DNA of 64,000 nucleotides from Actinomycetes bacterium (GCA_029782355.1 JAKOUY010000011.1:434001-498000), one strand, 5' to 3'. Counted from the stretch's first letter, positions 27,526 through 41,113 are shown. The notes: generated by a model from the letters alone, not told the origin. A program made the numbers and translations.

Positions 27526-28621
27526 TCGGCGCACCTCGCAGCGCTTCCAGGCCGGGCAGGTCGCCCAGCTCCAACAACTCCAGCGAGGCCCCGCCGCCGG
27601 TGGAGACGTGGTCGACCTCGTCGGCCAGGCCGAACTGGGCCAGGGCCGCGGCCGAGTCTCCGCCGCCCACGACCGTGAAGGCCTTGGTGTCGGCCATCGC
27701 CTGGGCCACGGTGCGCGTTCCCGCCTCGAAGCGCGGGTCCTCGAACATGCCCATCGGACCGTTCCAGAACACGGTTCGGGCGTCCATGACGACGTCGCTG
27801 AACGCCGCCGCGGTCCCCGGACCGATGTCGAACCCCTTGGCCCCGTCGGGCAGGTTGCGCCCGAACGTGGCGAAGCTCCCAGCCGCGTCCACACCGACGA
27901 GGTCCTCGGGCAGGTGGATGGTCTTGCCGCTGGCCAGCAGCCGCCGACAGGTATCGACCTGCTCGGGCTCCCACAGGCTGTCCCCGATGGAGTGCCCCTG
28001 GGCGGCGAGGAACGTGAAGCACATCGCCCCACCGATGACCAGGCTGTCGACCACGTTCAGCAGGGCTTCGACGACGCCGAGCTTGTCGCTGATCTTGGCC
28101 CCGCCGAGCACGGCGACGAACGGCCGCTTCGGGTCGTTGCGCAGTCCGAGGAGCACCTCGACCTCGCGCTGCAGCAGCAGCCCCATGGCCGACGGCAGCG
28201 TCTTCGGGGGCCCGACGATGGACGCATGGGCCCGATGGGCGGCCCCGAAGGCGTCGTCGACGTAGGCGTCGACGCCCTCGACGAGCTGGGCCACGAACGC
28301 CGGATCGTTGCCCTCCTCCCCCGCGTGGTAGCGCAGGTTCTCCAGCAGCTCGACGCCCGGCGCCAGCTCGGCCAACCGAGCGCGGACCGGCTCCATCGAG
28401 TACTTCGGGTTCGGCTGGCCCTTGGGCCGGCCGAGGTGACTGGCACACACGACCTGGGCACCGCGCTGGGTCAGCCACTCGATGGTGGGCAGCGCAGCGC
28501 GGATGCGGAAGTCGTCGGTGATCCGCCCGTCCTCCAGCGGCACGTTGAAGTCCGTGCGCACCAGGACGCGCTTGCCGGCGACGTCTCCCAGATCGGCGAG
28601 CGTGGGGATGTGTCCGCTCAC
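27518..28621 (-). CDS. pgk: Phosphoglycerate kinase
   Basis: A 367-residue enzyme making ATP and 3-phosphoglycerate from 1,3-bisphosphoglycerate. It shows RVLVRTDFNVPLEDG (substrate site), ASHLGRPKG, LLENLRYHAGEEGND, VLGGAKISDKLGV and the nucleotide site VVGGGDSAAAL followed by VSTGGGASLELL. It is about 25 residues shorter than the common length, mostly in surface loops; all catalytic motifs are kept. The GTG start is 26 bases after gap. Confidence 0.97.
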   Translation of the reverse strand: MSGHIPTLADLGDVAGKRVLVRTDFNVPLEDGRITDDFRIRAALPTIEWLTQRGAQVVCASHLGRPKGQPNPKYSMEPVRARLAELAPGVELLENLRYHAGEEGNDPAFVAQLVEGVDAYVDDAFGAAHRAHASIVGPPKTLPSAMGLLLQREVEVLLGLRNDPKRPFVAVLGGAKISDKLGVVEALLNVVDSLVIGGAMCFTFLAAQGHSIGDSLWEPEQVDTCRRLLASGKTIHLPEDLVGVDAAGSFATFGRNLPDGAKGFDIGPGTAAAFSDVVMDARTVFWNGPMGMFEDPRFEAGTRTVAQAMADTKAFTVVGGGDSAAALAQFGLADEVDHVSTGGGASLELLELGDLPGLEALRGAPNA

Positions 28622-28647
28622 CGGATCGCTCCTTCGTGGTTGGTGGG

Positions 28648-29730
<1,083 letters not shown>

Positions 29731-30576
29731 TCATCTGCCCAGGTCACGGTGGTGCGTGTTCACCGCCCAGCCCCGCCGGCGCAGCCGCTCGGCCAACTCC
29801 TCGACGACCGCCACGCTGCGGTGGCGACCGCCCGTGCAGCCGATCGACACCGTCAGGTAGCTCTTGCCCTCCGCCTGGTACGCCGGCAGCAGGTCGGCGA
29901 CCAGCCGTTCGAACTGGTCGAGGAACGACTGGGCCTGGGCCCGCTCGACCACGTAGTCACGCACCGCCGGATCGTGGCCGGTCAGCGGGCGCAGGGACTC
30001 GTCCCAGTGTGGGTTGGGCAGGAAGCGGACGTCCATGACGATGTCGGCATCGAGCGGCACGCCGCGCTTGAACCCGAAGCTCTCCAGCGCCACCTGCATC
30101 CGCGCCGCCCCGTCTCCGTCGAAGGCGGCCAGGAGCTTGAACTTCAACTCGTGGACGTTCAGCGCAGTGGTGTCGATCACCAGGTCCGCTGCCTCCTTCA
30201 CCGACTCCAGCGACGAGCGCTCCAGCTCGATGGCCTCGACCAATCCGGCAGCGTCGCCGTCGAGGGGGTGCTTGCGCCGGCTGGTCTCGTAGCGGCGGAC
30301 CAGTTCGGGCGTCGAGGCGTCGAGGAACAGCACCCGGACCCGGTGCCCGGCGGCGCGCAGCACCGCCACCTTCGGCATCACGTCCACCTGCTGGCGCCCG
30401 GCCACGAGGGCCAGCCGGGTGATGTCGCTGCCCGGCTTGGAGGCCAGGTCGACGAAGACCTCCACCAGCGGGGTGGGCAGGTTGTCGATCACGTACCAGC
30501 CGAGGTCCTCCAGCACGTCGGCGGCGCCGGAACGCCCGGCACCGGACAACCCGGTGATCAGGACGACGTCGGCCAC
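29731..30576 (-). CDS. rapZ: RNase adapter protein RapZ (YvcJ family)
   Basis: A 281-residue P-loop nucleotide-binding protein. The Walker A is GLSGAGRS, with Arg in place of Lys as in several actinobacterial members, followed by EDLGWYVIDNLP. The C-terminal domain contains SIGCTGGRHRSVAVVEELA, the RapZ/YvcJ hallmark. In enterobacteria it directs RNase E to a small RNA of amino-sugar control; the role in actinobacteria is less clear. In relatives yvcK and whiA follow it; here gap follows directly. Confidence 0.95.
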   Translation of the reverse strand: MADVVLITGLSGAGRSGAADVLEDLGWYVIDNLPTPLVEVFVDLASKPGSDITRLALVAGRQQVDVMPKVAVLRAAGHRVRVLFLDASTPELVRRYETSRRKHPLDGDAAGLVEAIELERSSLESVKEAADLVIDTTALNVHELKFKLLAAFDGDGAARMQVALESFGFKRGVPLDADIVMDVRFLPNPHWDESLRPLTGHDPAVRDYVVERAQAQSFLDQFERLVADLLPAYQAEGKSYLTVSIGCTGGRHRSVAVVEELAERLRRRGWAVNTHHRDLGR

Positions 30577-30595
30577 GGCACCGATGGTAGGCAGA

Positions 30596-31315
30596 TCAGG
30601 GCCGCTTGACCGTCCGCAGATACAGCAGCCGGGGGATGGTCGCCGCCGCCGCGTACTCCTCGGCGCGGGCCAGGAACCCCGGGGGCGGCGCCGGCTCCTC
30701 CATCCGGTCCAGGTACAGCCCGTTGGCCGCCAGCGCGTTCAGATAGCGGCTGAGCGGGCGGTGGATGAACGGGATGAACACTCCCTTCTCGACCTCCTCG
30801 ATGGTCTCGTCCTCGACCAGGTACGGCCCGATCCGCCAGTACTGCTCGGGCGGGTCGAGCACTTGGTCGTCGATCCAACCGCTGTTCGGGGTCTGCAGGA
30901 GCGGGTGGTTGAGGAAGAAGCAGAACCGTCCGCCCGGCTGCAGCACCCGGGCGACCTCGGCGATGGCGGCGTCGACCTCGCGGATGTGCTCGAAGACCAG
31001 GCAGGCCACCACGGCGTCGAAGCTGGCCGCGGCGAACGGCAGCGACGCCGCACCGGCGCGGGCGAAGGCCGCCCCGCCACGCTGGGCGGCGACACGGATC
31101 TGGTTCCACGTCGGATCGACGCCGACCACGAGCGGGCACCCGCCCGTCGACACCAGCCGACTGACCTGCCCATCGCCGCAGCCGACGTCGAGCACCCGTC
31201 GGGCCCCGGCCAACTCGGCGGCGGCCAGCGGCAGGATCTGCTCCTCGTACTCGGCGTCGGCGCCCTCGGTGAAGCCCTCGATCCACCAGTCGGCGTGGGA
31301 CTCCCACAGATCCAT
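30596..31315 (-). CDS. Class I SAM-dependent methyltransferase
   Basis: A 239-residue protein. SAM motif I is VLDVGCGDGQVSRL, the acidic loop is VVGVDPTWNQI, and VACLVFEHIREVDAAIAEVARVL with PGGRFCFFLNHPLL form motifs II and III. The substrate is unknown. It lies between uvrC and rapZ, 11 bases from uvrC, in the position where some relatives also have an unassigned methyltransferase. ATG 31315 follows the end of uvrC on the same strand. Confidence 0.85.
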   Translation of the reverse strand: MDLWESHADWWIEGFTEGADAEYEEQILPLAAAELAGARRVLDVGCGDGQVSRLVSTGGCPLVVGVDPTWNQIRVAAQRGGAAFARAGAASLPFAAASFDAVVACLVFEHIREVDAAIAEVARVLQPGGRFCFFLNHPLLQTPNSGWIDDQVLDPPEQYWRIGPYLVEDETIEEVEKGVFIPFIHRPLSRYLNALAANGLYLDRMEEPAPPPGFLARAEEYAAAATIPRLLYLRTVKRP

Positions 31316-31326
31316 GGCCGGCGAGC

Positions 31327-33207
31327 CTACGGGTGGAACGTGGCGTAGACCGCCTCGGCCACGGCGTCGGGCAGGAAGCTGAGTGCCCGGAGGTCGGCGA
31401 GATCGGCGCGCTTGACCGCGTTGACCCCACCCATCGCCTGGACCAGCTTCTTGCGGCGGGCCTCCCCCAGGCCGGGAATCCCGTCGAGGGCGCTGGTGGT
31501 CATCCGCTTGCCGCGCACCTCCCGGTGGAAGGTGTTGGCGAAGCGGTGGGCCTCGTCGCGGATCCGCTGCAGCATGAACAGCGCCTCGCTCCCCCGCGGG
31601 ATCTCCACCGGTTCGCCGCGGCCAGGGACGTAGATCTCCTCGAAGCGTTTGGCCAGTGAGGCGATGGGGATCTCGTCGGCCAGCCCGAGGCGGTGGACCA
31701 CTCGCTCGGCGACGCCCAACTGGCCCTTGCCGCCGTCGACCAGGAGCAGCTGCGGGGGGTAGGCGAACTTGCGCGGCCGGCGCGGCGCGCCGTCGGCCAG
31801 GTCCTCGTCCAACGGTTGGTCGCGCTCCTGCAGGTACGCGCTCAGCCGACGCGTCAGGACCTCCTCCATGGCGGCGAAGTCGTCGTTGCCGGGCACGTCG
31901 CGGATCTTGAAGCGGCGGTACTCGCGCTTGTTCGGCAGCCCGTCCTCCATGACCACCATCGAGCCGACGTAGTCGGTGCCCTGCAGGTGGGCCATGTCGT
32001 AGCACTCGATGCGCAACGGGGCCTCGGGGAGCTGGAGCAGGTCCTGCAGCTCGGTCATCGCCCGGCTGCGGGCGTTGTGGTCACCGGCCCGGCGCAGCCG
32101 GTGGCGCAGGAACTCCTCGTTGGCGTTGCGCGTCACCGTCTCGTGCAGGGCCCGCTTGTCGCCGCGCTGGGGCACCCGGATCTGCACGCGTGAGCCGCGC
32201 AGGTGACCGAGCCACTCCTCGTAGGTCGACGTGTCCTCGCCGAGAGCCGGGACCAGCACCTGCTTGGGCACGCCGAGTGGCGGCTCGTCGCCGTACAGCT
32301 CCTCGAGGATCCGCTCGGAGAGCTGCCCGGGCGACAGCGGCTCGACCTTGTCGACGACGAACCCCTTGCGGCCCACCACCCGCCCGTGGCGCACGTAGAA
32401 CACCTGCACCGCCGCCTCGAGCTCGTCCTCGGCCACCCCAACGACGTCGACGTCCTCGTTGCGCTCGGCGACCATCTGCTGCTTCTCGATCGCCCTCTGC
32501 ACCGCGGTCAGCCGGTCGCGCAACCGGGCGGCGCGCTCGTAGGCCAGCTCGGCCGCGGCGCCGCGCATCTCCCGGGTCAGCCGGTCGACGATCTCGTCGG
32601 TCCGGCCGTCGAGGAACTCGCACAGCTCGACCACGAGCTGGCGATACGGCATCTCCTCGATCTCGCCGACGCACGGCCCGGAGCACTTCTCGATGTGGAA
32701 CAGCAGGCATGGCCGACCCAGGCGGTGGTGCTGGTTGAACTTCGCCGGGCTGCAGGTCCGGATCGGGAAGCTGCGCAGCAGCAGGTCGAGGGTGTCGCGG
32801 ATGGCGTAGGCGTGGGCGTACGGACCGAAGTAGCGCGTGCCCTTGCGCTTGCGGCCGCGCATCACCATGGCCCGTGGAAACTGCTCGTCGACGGTGACGG
32901 CCAGGAACGGATAGCTCTTGTCGTCACGCAGGCGGATGTTGAAGCGCGGCCGGTGCTGCTTGATCAGGCTGTACTCCAGCATCAGCGCTTCGACCTCGTT
33001 GCGCACCTCGATCCACTCCACGGTGGCCGCCGTGGCCACCATCTGGGCGGTGCGCGGGTGCAGGTTGCGCGGCGATTGGAAGTAGTTGGAGAGACGCTGG
33101 CGCAGGCTGGAGGCCTTGCCGACGTAGATCACCCGGCCCTGGGCGTCCTTGAACTGGTACGACCCGGGGGCGTCCGGGATGGTGCCGGCGGGCGGGCGGT
33201 CGACCAT
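31327..33207 (-). CDS. uvrC: Excinuclease ABC subunit C
   Basis: A 626-residue repair nuclease that makes both incisions around DNA damage marked by UvrB. The N-terminal GIY-YIG domain (GSYQFKDAQGRVIYVGKA) is intact, followed by the Cys-rich iron-sulfur region (RTCSPAKF, RPCLLFHIEKCSGPC), a UvrB-contact coiled coil, the RNase H-like domain (IECYDMAHLQGTD) and C-terminal helix-hairpin-helix repeats (ALDGIPGLGEARRKKLVQAMGG). Length is normal. Confidence 0.97.
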   Translation of the reverse strand: MVDRPPAGTIPDAPGSYQFKDAQGRVIYVGKASSLRQRLSNYFQSPRNLHPRTAQMVATAATVEWIEVRNEVEALMLEYSLIKQHRPRFNIRLRDDKSYPFLAVTVDEQFPRAMVMRGRKRKGTRYFGPYAHAYAIRDTLDLLLRSFPIRTCSPAKFNQHHRLGRPCLLFHIEKCSGPCVGEIEEMPYRQLVVELCEFLDGRTDEIVDRLTREMRGAAAELAYERAARLRDRLTAVQRAIEKQQMVAERNEDVDVVGVAEDELEAAVQVFYVRHGRVVGRKGFVVDKVEPLSPGQLSERILEELYGDEPPLGVPKQVLVPALGEDTSTYEEWLGHLRGSRVQIRVPQRGDKRALHETVTRNANEEFLRHRLRRAGDHNARSRAMTELQDLLQLPEAPLRIECYDMAHLQGTDYVGSMVVMEDGLPNKREYRRFKIRDVPGNDDFAAMEEVLTRRLSAYLQERDQPLDEDLADGAPRRPRKFAYPPQLLLVDGGKGQLGVAERVVHRLGLADEIPIASLAKRFEEIYVPGRGEPVEIPRGSEALFMLQRIRDEAHRFANTFHREVRGKRMTTSALDGIPGLGEARRKKLVQAMGGVNAVKRADLADLRALSFLPDAVAEAVYATFHP

Positions 33208-33230
33208 CGACCCCAGGGTAGGGTGCTGGG

Positions 33231-34073
33231 GTGCCCGGGAGATACCAGTTCTCGCTGCCGGAGCGTCCCCAGCGCGACGGCTGGCTGCGCATCGGGCGCC
33301 TCGACCTGACCACCACCGCGATCCTGGTGATCCTCGGGGTGGCGTCGATGTTCCTGTACGCCGCCGACAAGGCCACGGCGTTCAAACTGGCCTTCTTCGG
33401 GCCGTTCGTCCGCGACGGCGACTTCTGGCGGGTCGTCACCTGGCCCGTGTTCAACCCGCCCGACGACCTCTTCGTCCTGCTGACCTTCGTGGTGTTCTGG
33501 TTCGTCGGCCACCGGATCGAGGACGAGATCGGCAAGCGCCGCTTCGCCGTCCTGCTGGCGGCGATGACCGTAGTGCCGGCGGTGCTGGTCACCGTGTTCC
33601 AGAGCACCTCGGACACCGCCGCGGCCAGCGGGCTGGGGACGCTGGGCATCGGACTGGTGGTGATCTACGCCCTCGAGCACCCCGGCGCATCGTTCTTCTT
33701 CAACATCCCCCTGTGGGTGATCGCCGCCGTGATCGTCGGCCTCGACGTGCTCCGCCTGCTGGCCGACCGAGCCTTCGGCATGCTGATCCTGGAGCTGCTG
33801 GTCATCGTCGTCGGCGTCCTCGGGGCCCGCCGCTTCGGCCTCCTCGCTGAGCTCGGCCCGCTAACGGCGAGGCGCCGGCACACCGTGGTCAACGGACCGT
33901 GGACCGGCTCGCCCCGGCCGGCCACCGCCACCCGCAGCCTGGACGACCGCCTCGCCGACCAGGCTGCCCTGGACCGCCTCCTCGACAAGATCAGCTCCAC
34001 CGGCATGGACTCGCTGACCCGCGCCGAGAAGCACCAGCTCAACGAGTTGAGCAAGCGCCTGCGCGATCGCTGA
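33231..34073 (+). CDS. Rhomboid-like membrane protein lacking the protease dyad
   Basis: A 280-residue protein with about six hydrophobic segments starting at GTG 33231. The fold resembles rhomboids: DGDFWRVVTWPVFNP after the first loop, FWFVGHRIEDEIGKRRF in the next. The segment that should carry the catalytic GxSG reads AASGLGTLGIG, and no His is seen in the last membrane helix, so it is probably an inactive rhomboid-like binding protein. The C-terminal tail (LDRLLDKISSTGMDSLTRAE) resembles the short domain attached to some bacterial rhomboids. The gene is divergent from uvrC with only 23 bases between starts. Confidence 0.72.
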   Translation: MPGRYQFSLPERPQRDGWLRIGRLDLTTTAILVILGVASMFLYAADKATAFKLAFFGPFVRDGDFWRVVTWPVFNPPDDLFVLLTFVVFWFVGHRIEDEIGKRRFAVLLAAMTVVPAVLVTVFQSTSDTAAASGLGTLGIGLVVIYALEHPGASFFFNIPLWVIAAVIVGLDVLRLLADRAFGMLILELLVIVVGVLGARRFGLLAELGPLTARRRHTVVNGPWTGSPRPATATRSLDDRLADQAALDRLLDKISSTGMDSLTRAEKHQLNELSKRLRDR

Positions 34074-34207
34074 GGGCGACGTCGGCGTCGGACCATCGGC
34101 GGACACCGACCCGCTCGGGTCGTGGCGGCAGCTGGCCGGCACGCTGCAGGCATCGTTGGACGATCCGCAGACAGCGGCCCGGCGGTTTCTCGTCGGACCG
34201 CACCCGT

Positions 34208-34876
34208 TCATTGCTCGCCCGCGGAGTCGGCCAGCCAGCGGAGGTACGCCAACACCGCCAGGACCCGACGGTTCGAGTGGGGATCCTCGTCGATGTTGAG
34301 CTTGACGAAGACCTGCGCCGTGTGCGTCTCCACCGTTCGCACGGCGATCTGCAGCAATGCCGCGATGGCTGCATTGGATCGGCCCTCGGCGAGCAGCTTG
34401 AGGACGTCCGTCTCACGCGCCGTCAGCGTGTCGAGGGGACCGGAATGCCGGCGCCGACTGACGACCCGCTGGACGATTGCCGGGTCGACGACGCATTCGC
34501 CCCGGTGGAGGCGTCCGATTGCCTCCACGAGTTGGGTGTCGTCGACGATCCGGTCCTTCAGCAGGTAGCCGCAGCGATGCGGGTGCTCGCCGAGCAACCG
34601 CAGGGCGTAGGCCAACTCGACGTACTGCGACAGGACGAGCACCGCGGTCGAGGGATGCCGCTGGCGGAGTTCAGCGGCGAGAACGAGTCCTTCGTCGGTG
34701 AAGGTGGGCGGCAGGCGGATGTCCAGCACCACCAGGTCCGGGTCGGTCCCGGCAACCACGGCCGGCACCTGTCGAGCGTCACCGACCTCCCCGACGACCT
34801 CGTGCCCGGCATCCTCGAGGACCGCGGCGATGCCGCGGCGGGTCAGCACGGCGTCCTCGGCGATCACGACCCGCAT
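34208..34876 (-). CDS. NarL/LuxR-type response regulator
   Basis: A 222-residue regulator. The receiver domain has VVIAEDAVLTRRG and the phospho-acceptor Asp in LVVLDIRLPP, with Lys in YLLKDR. The C-terminal helix-turn-helix reads LTARETDVLKLLAEGRSNAAIA, then VRTVETHTAQVFVKLNI. The ATG at 34876 gives a clean receiver start and overlaps the kinase gene by 13 bases. The cognate kinase is damaged, so signalling may be lost or taken over. Confidence 0.9.
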   Translation of the reverse strand: MRVVIAEDAVLTRRGIAAVLEDAGHEVVGEVGDARQVPAVVAGTDPDLVVLDIRLPPTFTDEGLVLAAELRQRHPSTAVLVLSQYVELAYALRLLGEHPHRCGYLLKDRIVDDTQLVEAIGRLHRGECVVDPAIVQRVVSRRRHSGPLDTLTARETDVLKLLAEGRSNAAIAALLQIAVRTVETHTAQVFVKLNIDEDPHSNRRVLAVLAYLRWLADSAGEQ

Positions 34877-35540
34877 GGCAGCTCGGCTTCCCACCCTCCG
34901 GAGACCACTCGAACCGTCCCACCGGCAGCGTAGATTCGGTCGGCTGACGTCTCCGAGGGCCCGTCCGAACCGATGAACCGGAGCACCACGGCATCGTCGC
35001 CGAGCTCGACGGCCGTGCGGCCGGGGCGCTCTGGCATCGAGTCGGCCAGCACGGCATACGCGGCCCGCTCGACGTCACGCCCGGGCCGTGTCGTGCCATC
35101 AACCTGCACGTCTCGGGGCACCGTCCGGCGTGCATTCAGCGCGCCGAGCGCCGGCCCGAGCCCGCTGACGTCGAGCAGGACCGGGTACAGACCCTCGGAG
35201 ATCTCGCGCAGGCGCTCGAGCAGCCCTGCGGCAACCTCGCCGAGCTCCCGACAGCGCTCTGCAACCCCGACCCTGCTCGCCTGCTGGGCATGACGTCGGG
35301 CACGTCGCAGCTCCATGGCCAGAGCGAGGACTCGCTGCTGGGCCCCGTCGTGGAGATCTCGTTCGAGACGATGCCGCTCCGAGTCGGCGGCGAGCACGAC
35401 CCGCGCTCGCGATTCGGCCAGTTCGTTCACGCGGGTGCGGAGCTGGGCGGTGAGCAGTTCGTTCTGGATGGCCAGTCGACACTCGGGCCCCAACATCGAC
35501 ACGAGCTCGGCCGCCCCCGACGGGAGGCTGTGCTCCAGGG
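34864..35540 (-). pseudogene. Sensor histidine kinase (NarL-partner type), truncated at the N-terminus
   Basis: The dimerisation and phosphorylation helix is intact (ERHRLERDLHDGAQQRVLALAMEL), preceded by the tail of a sensor domain (GPECRLAIQNELLTAQL). Upstream the reading ends near 35540 where transposase sequence on the other strand begins. The ATPase part is shrunken: the usual N-box (EALTNVAKH-like) after AAYAVLADSM is missing, while the terminal ELPCGS is kept. A GTG at 35502 could start a 212-residue remnant. It probably cannot bind ATP or sense its signal. Confidence 0.72.
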
Positions 35541-35947
35541 GCTCGCAATTTCGTTCACGAAAGCTCCAGCGTTCGTTGACCCGTCACGGCATGGTTGGCT
35601 CGATGGGCCAAGTCGGTTCCGCCGGCGACAACGCTGCGATGGAGTCGTTCTTCGCGCTCTTGCAGAAGAACGTGCTCAATCGGCAACGCTGGCGCACCCG
35701 CGAAGACCTGCGCATCGCGATCGTCTCCTGGATCGAACGCACCTACCACCGCCGCCGCCACCAACCCGCCCTCGGCCGGTTGACCCCGATCGAGTACGAG
35801 ACCATCATCAACCCCGCCACCACCAAGGCGGCCCAACCCAACCCACCTGTCACCAGATCACGCGGCGGTCCCGAAACCCCGAGGGCTACTCCCTCCCCAC
35901 CCAACGAGACGCCTGCCTCCGCCGAGCCGAAACCCTCGGAGCTGTAG
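35541..35947 (+). mobile_element. IS3-family transposase (OrfB) C-terminal remnant
   Basis: The reading RHGMVGSMGQVGSAGDNAAMESFF, then LNRQRWRTREDLRIAIVSWIERTYHRRRHQPALG and LTPIEYE, is the last third of an IS3-type OrfB, with the final Glu of the DDE triad in AMESFF. The first two Asp residues, OrfA and clear terminal inverted repeats are absent. It therefore cannot move by itself. Its left edge meets the truncated kinase gene, marking the insertion or deletion point. Confidence 0.82.
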
Positions 35948-36012
35948 TCGTGGAGGAGTACGTCGACAAGGACACCGGCACTGCCGTGTCCAAGCGACCG
36001 GCCATGCAGTAG
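35877..36012 (+). pseudogene. Serine recombinase N-terminal fragment
   Basis: In a frame different from the transposase tail, PEGYSLPTQRDACLRRAETLGAVVVEEYVDKDTGTAVSKRP can be read in pieces that match the start of large serine recombinases (usual pattern: YSLxTQREAC..A...G..VV.EFVD..SG....RP). The catalytic Ser region before it is missing and a TAG at 36010 ends it after AMQ. It is a second mobile-element relic fused to the IS3 remnant. Confidence 0.6.
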
Positions 36013-36035
36013 CCCGAGTCTGCTGGCTCGGGTTT
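36013..36035 (+). terminator. Hairpin with short T run after the mobile remnants
   Basis: CCCGAG (36013-36018) and CTCGGG (36027-36032) form a six-pair stem with an 8-base loop followed by TTT. It comes straight after the stop of the recombinase fragment and may have travelled with the mobile element. Confidence 0.45.
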
Positions 36036-36090
36036 ACTCGTCATCGGGTTCGAAAGCGACAAATTTGGCGGAGACGACCAACCCGGTCCC

Positions 36091-38988
<2,898 letters not shown>

Positions 38989-39006
38989 GGGCTCCGAACC
39001 TACCGA

Positions 39007-41046
39007 TCAGCCGGCGTCGCGCAACTCGCGGCGCAGCTCGTTGACTTCGTCACGCAACCGGGCGGCGTACTCGAACTTCAGCTCGGCGGCAGCCTCGTGC
39101 ATCTCTTCCTCGAGGGTCTGGATCAACCGGGCCAGCTCCTGCTGCGGCATGGTCTTCAGCTCGCGCTGGACCTTGTCGCGCTCGCGCTGGCGGCGGCGGT
39201 CCTTGCCGGGCACCGGGGCGGTGTCGTCCGGGCGCAGCAGGGAGAGGATGTCGCCGACCGCCTTGCGGATGGTCTGCGGGTTGATCCCGTGCTCGGCGTT
39301 GTAGGCCAGCTGGCGCTGGCGGCGCTGCTGGGTGGTGTCGATGGCCCGCTGCATCGACGGCGTGATCGTGTCGGCGTACATGACCACCTGGCCGTCGACG
39401 TTGCGCGCCGCCCGGCCGATCATCTGGATCAGCGACGTCTCGCTGCGCAGGAAACCCTCCTTGTCGGCGTCGAGGATCGACACCAGCGAGACCTCGGGGA
39501 GGTCGAGACCCTCGCGCAGCAGGTTGATGCCCACCAGGACGTCGAACTCGCCGAGGCGCAGGGCGCGGAGGATCTCGATCCGCTGGATGGTGTCGATGTT
39601 GCTGTGCAGGTAGCGGACCCGAAGCCCCTGCTCCAACAGGTAGTCGGTGAGGTCCTCGGCCATCTTCTTGGTCAGCGTGGTGACCAGGATGCGGTCGCCC
39701 TTGGCGATGCGCTGGTTGACCATCTCGATCAGGTCGTCGATCTGGCCCTTGGTCGGCTTGACGATCACCTCCGGATCGACCAGGCCGGTGGGCCGGACGA
39801 TCTGCTCGACGACCTGGGTCGAGTGCTGGACCTCCCAATCGGCCGGCGTGGCCGACAGGAACACCGCCTGGTTGATCCGCTCGAGCACCTCCTCGAAGCG
39901 CAACGGGCGGTTGTCCCGGGCGCTGGGCAGGCGGAAGCCGTGCTCGACCAACTGATCCTTGCGGCTCAGGTCGCCGAGGTACTGGCCGTGCAGCTGCGGC
40001 ACGGCCACATGGCTCTCGTCGACCACCAGGAGGAAGTCGTTCGGGAAGTAGTCGAGCAGGGTGAACGGCGGCTCGCCATAGGTCCGCCCGTCGATGTGCA
40101 TCGAGTAGTTCTCGATGCCGTTGCAGTAGCCGACCTCCTGGATCATCTCCAGGTCGTACTGCGTGCGCATCCGCAGGCGTTGGGCCTCGAGCAGCTTGCC
40201 GTTCTCCTCGAACCAGGCCAACCGCTCCTGCAGTTCGGCCTCGATGCCCAGCACCGCCCGGCGCATCCGCTCGTCGCCGGCCACGTAGTGGGTGGCCGGG
40301 AAGACGACGATCTCGGTGTGCTCGGCGAGGGTCTCGCCGGTGAGCGGATCGATGGTGGTGATCCGCTCGACGGTGTCACCGAACATCTCGATGCGGACGA
40401 CCGACTCCTCGTAGCTCGGGTGGACCTCGATGGTGTCGCCACGCACCCGGAACTTGCCGCGCCCGAGGGTCAGGTCGTTGCGGTCGAACTGCAGGTCCAC
40501 CAGCCGGCGCAGGATGCTGCGCATGTCGTAGTCGACCCCGGTGTGCAGCTCGAGCAGCTGGCCGCGGTACTCCGCCGGATCGCCCATGCCGTAGATGCAC
40601 GAGACGCTGGCGACCACGATGGTGTCCCGCCGGGTGAGCAACGCCGCCGTCGCGCTGTGGCGCAGGCGGTCGATCTCGTCGTTGATCGAGGAGTCCTTTT
40701 CGATGTACGTGTCGCTGCTGGCGATGTACGCCTCGGGTTGGTAGTAGTCGTAGTAGCTGACGAAGTACTCGACCCGGTTGTTCGGGAAGAACTCGCGCAT
40801 CTCCTGGGCCAGCTGGGCGGCCAGCGACTTGTTCGGGGCGAGGATCAGCGTCGGCCGCTGGACCTCCTGGATGGTCCAGGCCACCGTGGCCGACTTGCCC
40901 GAGCCGGTGATCCCGAGCAGCGTCTGGAAGCGGTCCCCGCGGCGGATCCCCTCGGCCAGCTGGGCGATCGCCGCCGGCTGGTCCCCGGCCGGCTGGAACT
41001 CGGACACCACCCGGAACACCTGGTCACGCACCGCAGGAACGCTCAC
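39007..41046 (-). CDS. uvrB: Excinuclease ABC subunit B
   Basis: A 679-residue helicase-like protein that receives damage from UvrA and recruits UvrC. Walker A is [13 protein letters not shown], the beta-hairpin region [20 protein letters not shown] is conserved, and helicase motifs include [10 protein letters not shown] and QMIGRAARN. The C-terminal UvrC-binding helices ([23 protein letters not shown]) are present. A perfect LexA-type box lies 19-32 bases upstream of the GTG start. Confidence 0.97.
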   Translation of the reverse strand: MSVPAVRDQVFRVVSEFQPAGDQPAAIAQLAEGIRRGDRFQTLLGITGSGKSATVAWTIQEVQRPTLILAPNKSLAAQLAQEMREFFPNNRVEYFVSYYDYYQPEAYIASSDTYIEKDSSINDEIDRLRHSATAALLTRRDTIVVASVSCIYGMGDPAEYRGQLLELHTGVDYDMRSILRRLVDLQFDRNDLTLGRGKFRVRGDTIEVHPSYEESVVRIEMFGDTVERITTIDPLTGETLAEHTEIVVFPATHYVAGDERMRRAVLGIEAELQERLAWFEENGKLLEAQRLRMRTQYDLEMIQEVGYCNGIENYSMHIDGRTYGEPPFTLLDYFPNDFLLVVDESHVAVPQLHGQYLGDLSRKDQLVEHGFRLPSARDNRPLRFEEVLERINQAVFLSATPADWEVQHSTQVVEQIVRPTGLVDPEVIVKPTKGQIDDLIEMVNQRIAKGDRILVTTLTKKMAEDLTDYLLEQGLRVRYLHSNIDTIQRIEILRALRLGEFDVLVGINLLREGLDLPEVSLVSILDADKEGFLRSETSLIQMIGRAARNVDGQVVMYADTITPSMQRAIDTTQQRRQRQLAYNAEHGINPQTIRKAVGDILSLLRPDDTAPVPGKDRRRQRERDKVQRELKTMPQQELARLIQTLEEEMHEAAAELKFEYAARLRDEVNELRRELRDAG

Positions 41047-41064
41047 CGGACCAGTGTAGCGGAC

Positions 41065-41078
41065 CGAACACCCGTTCG
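41065..41078. promoter_or_regulatory. SOS (LexA) box upstream of uvrB
   Basis: CGAACACCCGTTCG matches all ten fixed positions of the actinobacterial SOS consensus CGAAC-N4-GTTCG. On the minus strand a -10-like TACACT follows at 41058-41053, so LexA bound here would overlap the uvrB promoter. Control of uvrB (and through it uvrA) by LexA is well known in bacteria; the site itself is seen directly. Confidence 0.8.
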
Positions 41079-41113
41079 TGACCGGGTGCCGCAGGTGGAT
41101 CTAGGGTGGGCGG

